From Synanceia verrucosa (lineage: Eukaryota > Chordata > Actinopteri > Perciformes > Synanceiidae), in contig CM056562.1 in NCBI GenBank assembly GCA_029721515.1, positions 7,986,767-8,050,766 on the forward strand: a stretch of DNA of 64,000 bases, in the 5' to 3' direction. The translations under genes and the position numbers were made by a program. Below, in pieces: positions 1-9,374 of this stretch; positions within the stretch are counted from its first letter, which is position 1; the number at the start of each line of letters is the position of its first letter. The notes under the pieces were generated by a model. The model saw only the letters and a list, made by a program, of their open reading frames with translations, did no database searches and had not been told where the DNA came from.

Positions 1-254
1 TCTGAGTTGGTTGAGGCTGCAGACAGAGGTGAGGCTGGAGGAGAGATGAGGTGACAGGTGGAACAGCTGCCAGCTGCTGCTGAAGCTCAATATTTACCAG
101 TTTTTAGTGATTAAAACTATACAATTTCTGACTCGTCTGCATTTCTGTCAGTCTCTTTCTGTCCAGTTCAGATTTTATTATTCTAAAGGAAATTTGGCCT
201 GCAGCAAAACTAGACAGTGTCCAGTGTTTTTTGTCATATATCAATTTGTCAGTT
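1..254. other. No recognisable feature
   Basis: AT-rich sequence. I see no exon-like frame with splice sites and no repeat that recurs elsewhere in the window. Confidence 0.5.
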
Positions 255-672
255 GTCATATTTCTCATTGTTCAGAGTCAGAGTTTCCACAACTGAGATA
301 AAAAGATACAAAATCCATGATGGCATTGTTGTATGATCCTACAGCAAAGGTTTTATGATATCGTTTGAATAATGCATCCATAATGTTTAATGAATGCTTA
401 AATTACTTTAAAAAGAATATATATATAAAAATATACATTATTGATGCGATAAGCAACTGAAAACAACATCCAGAAAAGTCTTTTTCTTATTCATTATTTA
501 ATTAAAAAGAGAGTGAGCAATACATTTTCTGTAGAAACACAGTGCCTTTTCCAACAGTTAAATAAACATAATCATTTTATATTCTAAGCAGTAACAGTAA
601 AAAAACAAAAATAATAATGAAACATCTCTCTATTATTTCTATTGCGCTTCATTAATTTATGAGGAGACTGTG
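255..672. repeat. Duplicated block, copy A
   Basis: This stretch recurs almost base for base at 6172-6597 (shared landmarks include ttcagagtcagagtttccac and gcatccataatgtttaatga). Its right part recurs again from 7521. Copy A stops matching near 672, just after the shared ttatgaggagactgtg. It is non-coding and of unknown origin: either an undescribed dispersed repeat or a local segmental duplication. Confidence 0.75.
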
Positions 673-859
673 CTTAAATCCCCTTAAATGCCCTTTCTTC
701 TCCATCCTGATGCTCAGTTTTAACTGCAGCAAGTTGTCTTGACCAGGACTGTCCCTCGATCAACACAGAACGCGTGCTGTAAGTAGGGCCTCATCCTCCA
801 TGGAAAGCCAAATTTTGCACATTTGCACTACTGGGAGAGAAAAATATTTTTTTTGGGCT

Positions 860-1084
860 TTATTTGCTTTCCCCACCTGCATCAGTGATCCTTATCCTCT
901 CATGACCCTGTCTCTGGTTCACCACTGGTCCTTCCTTGGACCACTTTTGATAGATCCTGACCACTGCAGACCAGGAACAGCCCACCAGAGCTGCAGGTCT
1001 GGAGATGCTCTGATCCAGTCCTCTAGACATCACCATTTGCTTCTTGTTGTTAAACTTTCTCAAATCCTGATGCTTTCCTGCTTC

Positions 1085-1085
<1 letters not shown>
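860..1085 (-). pseudogene. Tc1-like transposase N-terminal fragment
   Basis: The minus-strand frame carries the paired helix-turn-helix signature typical of fish Tc1-like transposases: SISRPAALVGCSWSAVVRIY, then QKWSKEG and a degenerate RQGHERIRITDAGGE hinge. Only this DNA-binding portion is left; no DDE catalytic segment follows. The frame enters an AC microsatellite at its upstream end, so the start shown by the open frame is not real. It is a dead fragment of a DNA transposon. Confidence 0.75.

Positions 1086-1118
<33 letters not shown>
1086..1118. repeat. (AC)n microsatellite
   Basis: Uninterrupted AC dinucleotide run directly next to the Tc1-like fragment. Confidence 0.95.
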
Positions 1119-1121
<3 letters not shown>

Positions 1122-2116
1122 GAACATTTATTTGAATGTCATCCAAAAATTTTGTCATGTGATGTTTACCTTATCGTAGCCAGCAGCCATTAGGTAGAAT
1201 ACTGCTGAAGATTTCAGAGAAAAGAAACACATTTTTCACATAGTGGATTACAGTAAATGCTACCCTGTGACTTCTGGATGCATTCATCAAATACTGTTAT
1301 CTCTGACTGTCTGGATGCATTTGTAGCATCTAAAAATCGAGGACTTGCCTTTTAAAAAGTCTGGATTTATTGTTTTTTTTTTATTATTAACCAAATGTGT
1401 TTCTTTAGCAGTTTATCAAACAATATGTTGGTTGAGTGTGTTCTTTATGGCATTAAATAGTATTGTCCTTCCATTAAAGCATACTAACTTTTGCTGCTTG
1501 AATGTCAGTGCATGATGTTTTCTTTTAAATAAAACAAACCATTCAGAAGTGTCTTGCTGTCATTCTCCTGTGATCTCTGTGTTTATACACTGTTAGCAGT
1601 GACAACAGAAGCACTAACAGTGTATATATCCAAAACATCCCACCCATTCAGTGCCACAGCGAAATGCAACTATGAGAAAGGTCAACATGAAACAGCTCTC
1701 TATGTGGCATAAGTGTTCTAGAAAAGCACTGCTAATGGTAATGTCAGAGGAGTATACAATAAACACACTTCACCTTTTCACCAGCACTTGTTTCAGTGCC
1801 CTGCCCACAACCCCCTGCAATGTTATGCTGTTTTTCCAGTTAAAAAAATCATCTTGGTCAAAGTGGAATAATGTGATCCTCAAGATCTAAGATCTAATAG
1901 GAGAGTGTGCAACCCCAAATTCATTATGCTTTATTGAAGGTTCTTACATTTTAATGAGCACTTTGCTGTGTGCACAGGATTAGTTCCTGACTATATTACT
2001 GATTCATGACCCCAAATGAGTCTGAGTACAGCTTGAGATCCTCTGGTGGGTCCTTGTTAGTGGTTCTGAGGCTGAGGCTAAATCTCAGAGACTGGAAAAA
2101 GGTAATACAAAAAAAG
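1119..2116. other. Intergenic, nothing recognised
   Basis: AT-rich DNA without a supported gene. The open frame at 1651-1890 has no family resemblance and no convincing splice context. Confidence 0.5.
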
Positions 2117-2470
2117 TGTTACACCTGGCTCTCAAGCCACAACAAAAAGAACAGATGCACATGCACTGATTGAAGATTAAATGTTGACGGTAGTATGGAG
2201 TGTGTGTATTATGTAAGGATGTGGGTATTGTGACCTGTGTATGGTGGATGTTGGATATGCGACAAGATAAGCAAAAAATGGCAAAACAAAAGAACAAAAG
2301 TCTGCTGCAGTGGTGAGTCAGAGAGAGACTAGCGCTCGGGTAGGCGGGCCTATTTATCCTGCACTGGTGCACTGGCCAGGTGGGCCTGGTTAGCAATCAC
2401 GCCCCAATCAGTCCTGCAACAGAAACAACAACCAGGAAAGAACAAGACCACAGGCCACAGGGATGTAACA
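2117..2470 (-). mobile_element. Possible solo LTR
   Basis: On the minus strand the block starts TGTTACATCC and ends GGTGTAACA, which gives TG...CA ends and a 7-bp terminal inverted repeat. A TATA-like GGATAAATAG lies inside. Length (354 bp) suits an LTR-retrotransposon repeat. I see no matching target duplication, no second LTR and no internal coding region, so this is only a tentative call. Confidence 0.35.
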
Positions 2471-2494
2471 GCAGACTCGTCATTTTTCTTCTTT

Positions 2495-4095
2495 TAAATC
2501 ACTTTGTTTTTTTTGTTTGTTTATTTATTCATTTGATAAAGAAATCAGGGACAACACATATTAATAGACACTTTCGTGTAAATAGCAGTTAATTTCCATT
2601 GTTTGTCCCTAGGCAGGTTGATGTTAACATGTAGTTAATAAAACAAAGATACATTATCAGTAAAAAAAATGTAAGGTACAATAACAATAGGAATGACAGG
2701 TACAGTACATGGCATAGACAGACAAAAAAAGACCATTAAATGTCAAAGTGTTGGAGTACTGAAATGATATAAGTGCTAGAGTGCTTAGATGCTAAAGTGC
2801 TGGAGTTTTACAGTGCTGAATGGATATTGCATATTGCCCACATTGCACATATTTTGCACATACAGATGTGTGTGTGTGCAGGTGTTGTTGCACAAGTTAG
2901 CATGCATAGATATAATTATGTACGCACTTTACAAAATTTGCATACATAGCAAATATATGTAGACGTACAAAAAAAATATGAAAAAACTGCCTGCCCAAAT
3001 GCACTTTTCCTGAAGGGGACCAGACACTCACCTCTGGAACCTGCTCTGGTTGACCTGTTTGTATTTATTTTTATGAATTCTTTTTGTGGCGGTGGCGCTA
3101 GTCCATGGAGAATCTTGTAGACTAGGGTAGAATCTGCATATGTTATTATATTGTCCCAACTCAACAATTCATATTTCTTCAAGATGTTACAACGGTGGTG
3201 TGAGTTGGGCTTTCTGTCTAAGACTTTAAGGGCCTGCTTATATGCAATTTCTACAGGCCTCAGTGTGGATTTGCATGCCAGTGCCCAAGTTGTGACACAG
3301 TAGGTCATATATGGCATGATCATCGCACTTAGGTATAGTTTTGCAGAATCAGTAATTAAGTTATTTCGAATACCTCTAAAATTTGACAGGTTCAGTCGTA
3401 TTCTATTCATGGTGTTTGTAATTTGCTGTTTAAAGCATCGCTGTGAATCAACAGTAATTTCTAGATATTTGACTTCCTGTACGCCTTCAAGTTTTGTTCC
3501 ATGGACAAGCACATCAGTGGTCAAATCAACATTTGCCTTTTTTGAAAAGAACATGCAACAATTTTTGACACATTGAGATGTAATTGAGAATGTTTCAGCC
3601 AGATGGACACATTAGACGTAGCTGCTGACAAGTCTTCTGCAGCTTGGCATTTTGTTTTAGCGTGCACATACACAACTGCATAGTCAGCATATATCTGGAA
3701 AGCTACATTTGATAGACAGCAGTTGGGCAGGTCATTGATGTACAGACTGAACAACAGTTGTCCAAGGACTGAGCCCTGATGTACACCAAGATTATTTTCA
3801 GAAGCTGTAGATGTTGCATTATAAACTCTAACACACTGTTTTCTCTGCCCAATATATGATTCAATCCATTGTATTGCTTTTACAGAGAAGTTAAAATATG
3901 ACAACTTAGTTAATAAAATCTGGTGATTCACAGTGTCGAACGTCTTTCTTAAGTCAAGAAATACAGCTCCTATGACACCCTAAGAGTCAGTTTTAGACTT
4001 TAGGTTTTCTAGAAAAAACAAGTGGCAGTCTCTGTGGAGTGGTATTTTCTAAAACCAAAATGCATTGCATTCAGGTTGTAAGGACTTTATTAGGA
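2495..4095 (-). mobile_element. 5'-truncated non-LTR retrotransposon (LINE)
   Basis: The element reads right to left: reverse transcriptase remnant, about 450 bp of 3' UTR, then an A-rich terminus (TGAATAAATAAAC on the minus strand near 2520). Upstream coding sequence is missing, as is usual after incomplete target-primed reverse transcription. The 3' UTR at 2744-2822 repeats an AGTGCT/AGTGTT motif several times. The protein resembles the jockey/CR1/L2 group common in fish; I do not assign a clade. Confidence 0.85.
2980..3990 (-). pseudogene. LINE reverse transcriptase remnant
   Basis: Minus-strand fragments in two frames cover the palm and thumb of a non-LTR reverse transcriptase: KTFDTVNHQILL near 3920-3950, GVHQGSVLGQLLFSLYINDL near 3735-3795, then the active-site box as YADYAVVY near 3680-3705, and a C-terminal part with ILKKYELLSWDNIITYAD and PFRKSAFGQAVFSY. 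The usual catalytic YADD reads YADY, and a frameshift near 3540 separates the palm from the C-terminal part. It cannot make a working enzyme. Reading past VFSY near 2985 becomes unrelated sequence. Confidence 0.85.
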
Positions 4096-4424
4096 CTGTA
4101 TAAGGACTGTATTACTATGACTAATAAAATAATAGTTATTTCTGCATCATTTTGTACTTTAATTGCATTCTAGCTTTCACATTTCACAATATATGTGTCT
4201 TTGTAAATCACAAATTGTTCTTGAAATGTGCTTTACAGGAGTACAGTGTTACATACAGTATGTGAACCTATAAACTCATATGTTTAGTAGATTTGTCTGT
4301 CCTACCCTTTCCTGTAGTTCGAGTCTTTTGTAATTGTAGTTTTAGCAAATATTCCTGTTGGCTAAAACGTTTAGATACATTGTTACAATACATGGAGTAT
4401 GGTATACAAGAAGTCATGACAAGT
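4096..4424. other. Intergenic, nothing recognised
   Basis: AT-rich DNA with no supported gene or repeat boundary. Confidence 0.4.
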
Positions 4425-4600
4425 CAGTTTTTTGTTTCGTATAGCACAATATCACAAATCTCAAATTTCCCTCAGTGGGCTGAACAATCTGTACAGGATG
4501 TGAAACCTTCTGTCCTTCACAAAGGACCCTCACATTGGCTGAGGAACAACTCCTCCAAAAACCCGTTAATAGGGAAAAAGAAGAAAAAAACAGAGAAAAG
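4425..4600. repeat. Dispersed fish repeat fragment
   Basis: The segment (tatagcacaatatcacaaat, then catcctctgtcctt-like and caaaaacccgttaatagg) resembles a high-copy teleost repeat that I recognise by pattern. No second copy is obvious in this window, so the call rests on recall. Confidence 0.4.
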
Positions 4601-4994
4601 TACAAAACACAACGGTATGCATCCATAATATAACACAAACTGGTAAATGAGGCCCAGTGAGAGAAACAGTGAACCTTAAACTCCCTGCAGCTTCTCTGGG
4701 TTGCTCTCAGTCTGTCTAGAACCATCAATTATTTAATCAATGCAAATCTCAGGGTTCATTTTCTAGTTGTAGCCTAACTGTTGACTCTGCTAGATCCTAA
4801 CGTTGTACTCTGCCTCTCCAAATATTGAAACTTTATTTGAGTATACCAAGTATTTTTTGTTATAGACGTGTCATAGTAGGGAGAGATTTCAGCTAATGTT
4901 GATGGTGGGGAGTCAGAGTCCATAGTGTGAGGGGGCAAAGCAAGGAGGGAGTTCAGCATCCTGACAGCCTGGTGGATGAAGCTGTCCCTCAGTC

Positions 4995-5316
4995 TGCTGG
5001 TCCTGGCCTTCAGGCCCAACATGGAAAAGAAACAGAAAAAAATATTTAAAAAAGTACTGAAATTCATGAATAGTGTATGATTTACTCTTGAAAGTGGCCA
5101 CTTTTGCATACCACACAAGTTTCATTCAGTATGTAAAGCATACAAAAGGGATTGAAACACACAATATCCTAATACTTCTTTTTATTATCTTGAATGAAAA
5201 GAATGTTAAAGTGGCCACTTTCAAGAGTAAATCATCTACTATTCATGAATTTCAGTACATTTTTTTAATATTTTTTTTTTCCTTTTCTGTGTTGGGCCTG
5301 AAGGCCAGGACCAGCA
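4995..5316. repeat. Long inverted repeat inside the L2-like LINE
   Basis: Left arm 4995-5102 and right arm 5209-5316 are reverse complements apart from a few mismatches and small indels. They are separated by about 106 bp. The outer ends are LINE coding sequence (tgctggtcctggccttcagg against its complement), so part of the LINE now reads in both directions. The inner arms (actgaaattcatgaatag, gatttactcttgaaagtgg) are not LINE coding sequence. Confidence 0.9.
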
Positions 5317-5728
5317 CGGAAAGGAGCAGGCTGAAGAGGCTGTGTGAAGGGTGGGTGGGGTCCTTTGCAATGCAGAGGGCTTTGCAGGTGAGACGAGAGG
5401 TGGAGAGGTCTTGCAGGGATGGGAGAAAGGCACCGACGATCTTCTCAGCTGCTCTCACAATGCACTGGAATGTCTTCCTGCAGGATGCTGAGCAGGAGCC
5501 ATACCACACCGAGATGCCGCAGGTCAGGACGCTCTCGATGGTGCCTCTGTAGAAGGTGCACATGATGGGGGCTGGGCCTCTAGCTTTCCTCACTTTGCAG
5601 AGAAAGTAGAGGTGCTGATTGGCTTTTTTGGCCAGTGAGGTGGTGTTGGTGGTCCAGGGAGGTCCTCTGTGATGTGCACACCCACGAACTTGGTGCTGCT
5701 CACCGTCTCCACTGTAGCACCATTGATG

Positions 5729-5768
5729 GTCAGAGGTGTATGCTGGGGGTGCAGCATACACCTCTGAC
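5729..5768. repeat. 17-bp perfect palindrome arms in LINE
   Basis: Arms 5729-5745 (gtcagaggtgtatgctg) and 5752-5768 are perfect reverse complements around a 6-nt loop. The second arm interrupts the expected LINE reading. Confidence 0.95.
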
Positions 5769-5831
5769 TGAAGTCTTCTCCACGTTCAGAGAGAGATTGC
5801 TGTGTTCGCACCCTACAAGGCCAGGTGGCTC

Positions 5832-5908
5832 TGTCCCATCGTTGCTGCAGATGACATGACTGTGGTGGGTCTCATCAGCAACGACAATGGGACAGTCGTG
5901 TCATCTGC
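5832..5908. repeat. Microinversion with inverted-duplicate edges
   Basis: The LINE reads on the minus strand up to FADDTTV (5908-5892). The expected continuation, TVVGLISN, is instead on the plus strand at 5858-5881. Arms 5847-5863 and 5892-5908 are complementary with one mismatch, and 5832-5847 complements 5876-5894 apart from a 3-nt gap. A short segment has therefore been flipped and its edges copied. Confidence 0.85.
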
Positions 5909-6171
5909 GAACTTGATGAGAAGGTTGGAGGCGGTATGCAGTTGTGGGTCAGCAGTGTGTAGAAGAGGGGGCTCAGCACACATCCTTGAGGGAGCCTCGT
6001 GTTCAGTGTGATGGTGCTGGATGATTGTGTTGAATGCTAAACTGAAGTCTATGAACAGCATTCTAACCTAGGAGTCTTTTGTGTCCAGATGTGTGAGGTC
6101 TGTGTGGAGGGCAGTGGAGATGGCATCGTCGGCCGAGCGGTTGGACCAATATGCAAATGAGACTTGAACTT

Positions 6172-6345
6172 GTCATATTTCTCATTGTTCAGAGTCAGAG
6201 TTTCCACAACTGAGATAAAAAAGATACACAAAATCCATGATGGCACTGTTGTATGATTCTACAGCAAAGGTTTTATGATATGGGTTGAATAATGCATCCA
6301 TAATGTTTAATGAATGCTTGGCCTAGGGCCTTAAATTATTTTAAA

Positions 6346-6400
<55 letters not shown>

Positions 6401-6775
6401 TGTGATAAACAACTGAAAACAACATCCAGAAAAGTCTTTTTCTTATTCATTATATAATTAGAAAGAGAGCAACCAATACATTTTCTCTAGAAACACAGTG
6501 CCACAGTTTCATTTTATATTCTAAGCACAGTAAAAAAAAACAAAAATGAATAATGAAAAATCTATTATTTCTGTTGCTCTTAAGTAATTTATGAGGAGAC
6601 TGTGCGGAGATGTTGTCATACTTGTTGGTGTCTATGAGTACAGGTTTGTAAGGTGTGCTGATGGAGCTCATTATACACGTAGTTTGTGGGAATGTTATGT
6701 TGGCATTATTGCTATTGCTATCAATTATATGAAATAATACACCAATTCAATTATAATATAATATAAAAAATCTCT
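6172..6775. repeat. Duplicated block, copy B
   Basis: 6172-6597 matches copy A (255-672) and 6493-6768 matches copy C (7521-7805), so this is the longest version of the unit. A (TA)n run at 6353-6396 replaces a short AT stretch in copy A. It is non-coding. Confidence 0.8.
6353..6396. repeat. (TA)n microsatellite
   Basis: Continuous TA dinucleotides inside duplicated block B. Confidence 0.95.
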
Positions 6776-7257
6776 AAAATAATCCCTTATTAAAAGTAAT
6801 ATTGACATGGTTCATTATAGTTATCACAGTGTCTGAACAAACCTTTTTTTGGCCCGGTTTATCCCCAGTTAAGCATTCCTTTGCATGCTGGAGAGGTTGA
6901 GCTCTGAATCTCAGCTTGTGATTGTTTTCAGAGGCTTTCTCAAAATTCAAAGATCTTTAAAACTCAGGCATTTATTACAGCAGCTTTGGAGTCTGAAGGG
7001 TTACAAAAAACTAGCGTATATGTCCAAAAAGCATCTGTCAGGTTCTTGTTAATGAGCCCCAGTGCAATCAGTGTGGTACAGCACTTTTCTGTGCACTTTC
7101 ACATATTAAATCCAAGAAGAGCAGTGTGTAGGAGGACTGAGTTGCTGCGAAACTGACTTTGTTATTAGTTATGTAACTGTGGCGGTAAATAAAAACTTGA
7201 GTTCAGCATTCCCCTTAAGTCTTTAACCTTAGTTTCATTGCTAAGCTTGCCTGAAGC
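6776..7257. other. Non-coding spacer between block copies
   Basis: No gene or second-copy repeat seen. Confidence 0.4.
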
Positions 7258-7306
7258 AAATAATTCCCCATGCACAGTCATGATGACTGTGCATGGGGAA
7301 TTATTT
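7258..7306. repeat. 49-bp perfect hairpin palindrome
   Basis: Arms 7258-7280 and 7284-7306 are perfect 23-bp reverse complements (core taattccccatgcacagtca) around the 3-nt loop tga. No T-tract or other context assigns it a function. Confidence 0.95.
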
Positions 7307-7520
7307 TTGAATAGATTACAAATGAGGCAATCTGCAAAACTTGTGGCAGGGTAGCAACAATATTAATTTGACATTTCACCATAATCCCAAACACAGCAAC
7401 ATGTATTCATCTTTGTCAAAAGAGCATATTACTGGAGTATTGATGACAGATAATCACCATGAAGCAAGCACAGTGTTTATTTTTAATGTTTTAAATGTGA
7501 TAGTCCATGCAACATTTACT

Positions 7521-7805
7521 GTAGTGCCTTTTCCAGCAGTTAAATAAACATAATCATTTTATATTCTAAGCACAGTAAAAAACCCCAAAAAATTTTAATG
7601 AAAAATCTATTATTTCTGTTGCTCTTAAGTAATTTATGAGGAGACTATGTGCTGAGATGTTGTCATACCTGTTGGTATCTATGAGTACAGGTTTGTAAGG
7701 TGTGCTGATGAAGCTCATTATACACGTAGTTTGTGGGAATGTTATGTTGACATTATTGCTATTGCTATCAATTATATGAAATGATACACCAATTCAATTA
7801 TAATA
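7521..7805. repeat. Duplicated block, copy C
   Basis: Near-identical to 6493-6768, including gtttgtaaggtgtgctgatg and cacgtagtttgtgggaatgt. It contains only the right-hand part of the unit. Confidence 0.85.
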
Positions 7806-9272
7806 TAAGTAGATAGAAGAGATCTACAAAAACCTCAACACTGCTGCTCCCAGCTCATTCCCACCTGGAAGCATCATACTGCACAGATGTTGCAATGATA
7901 AAAGTCCCCTTTAACAATTTATCCACTTCTCCCCTTACAGAGTAAATTTACTGTCCCTTTGTGCCCCCTCTGTCTGATGACTCTGTAAGTGGTCTTGAAA
8001 TTAATTTGATCACCACAGCTTTCATCCGTCCGTCCTCTTCTTCTGCTTCTGCTGTCTCTTTGGAGGTTTAAATGGTTTGAGAGATTGCTGGCCGTGGCAG
8101 TAAAGCATGCTGACAAATGGAAGGCAGGAACTGAAGGCTCACATGATAGTTTGGGGAGGAGGAGGGATTGCTCTTTGTCGCTGTGATGCAGCCATTTGAC
8201 AAAGCAGCTCAGACGTGGATCTCAACTCCTGACCTGATCAAATCTCACAGAAATAACCCAGCACCTGCCCGCTGACAAATGACAAAGCAGCCTCCATAAA
8301 GAGGTCAAATATATGAAACCTCTTAACCCACTGGAAAACATAATTTTCTGAAAAATAACTTTGAAACTATGCATAATGTATTGATGCATAACAGGGTTGG
8401 TGTCAGTCTGTTATGTCCAGGAAAAGTGCTTGGCGTGATCAGTCGCTACAACACTCTCCCTTCAGCTTCAGAAATTGTTGTCAATATCAGAAAGGTAGAC
8501 ACAAAAGCATGAGTAAATAAGGTCCAGGCCTATATTTTTGAAGTCTCCTTTCTGAATGAACACGTTGTACCTGGTGTGTTTTACTTGTCTCTTTAGTTGG
8601 CTGTCTTCCATGGAAGGAGGAGTAGCATACCTGCATTCAATGTCATTAGAGGACATGGAGCGTACTGGAGAATCCTTATCAGAAGATAAGTTGAGTACTG
8701 GCGGTGAAGGTCATAATGTTACGTTATACTTTGCCGTAGACCAATATGTCCAGCTTTAAGTATTATCAGCCACTTCAACATCTTCCACCTGTGTCTCTGA
8801 GTCTGTGTTCCTGTCAGTTTTCTGAGCAACAGTCAGAAAAAAAATAATGTGACATTTCAGACTCGGCCACGAGAAACCAACACAAGCATTTTTTTCCTGC
8901 ATGCATCTAATGCATCTCTGTACGCTGGTTTCAGAACAGACTGCAATTGAGTGTATTATTAAATTCTTTGTGACTCAGTTATAATAATCACAACTGCAAA
9001 AGGTTCAGTCAGTGGTTCATTTAGCACAAAGTGTGCCAGTATAATAATATAATATGCTTCTGTTAAAAGGCAGACGTTTCTTTAGTCCTTCATAATTCAC
9101 AGTGAATAAAGCAGGGAATCTCATCTTTGATATGGACTCCTGACATTTAAATACAAGACATTTGATTGGCTCTTTGCTAGTGGGAGTGTGTAACATAAGG
9201 GATGATAGAAAGGTAGTGAAATGAAGTGCACCAGTTGATCCTTGCCAAAGCCAAACTACTGCAATAGAGTAC
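7806..9272. other. Upstream flank of ido1
   Basis: No coding exon recognised. In the last 500 bp before the ido1 start codon there is an inverted CCAAT (gattgg near 9163) and AT-rich stretches. I found no clean interferon-stimulated response element or GAS site and no TATA box at a sensible distance, so no promoter is called. A 5' noncoding exon could lie here. Confidence 0.45.
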
Positions 9273-9374
9273 ATGGCAGAGAATATGGAGACTAACAGCA
9301 GAGAAGCATTACAGGCAGATTTTGGTATATTTGATATTTCTGAGAAGCTTGGATTTATCCTTGAAGAGCCACTG
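9273..9374 (+). CDS. ido1: ido1 coding exon 1
   Basis: 34 codons from MAENMETNS to ILEEPL; donor gtacgt, phase 0. It aligns with the YHIDEEVGFAL region of human IDO1. Confidence 0.88.

Larger units (their letters stand above)
4750..6165 (-). mobile_element. L2-like LINE fragment, heavily rearranged
   Basis: Minus-strand pieces match the fish L2-type reverse transcriptase: MLFIDFSLAFNTII near 6025-6061, LIKFADDTTV near 5892-5920 with FADD intact, then VEKTSVRGV-type text broken by palindromes, SLAKKANQHLYFLCKVRKA, FYRGTIESVLTCGISVWYG, the DPTHPSHSLFSLL box near 5345-5375, and finally ARTSRLRDSFIHQAVRMLNS near 4945-5005. Three fold-back rearrangements interrupt the copy (4995-5316, 5729-5768, 5832-5908). 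It is certainly inactive. Confidence 0.85.

Noticed and set aside
8760..9272. Interferon-response element upstream of ido1
   Set aside because: The closest candidate (gaaaggtagtgaaa near 9211) has the wrong spacing between GAAA cores, and no TTC-N3-GAA GAS site was found.
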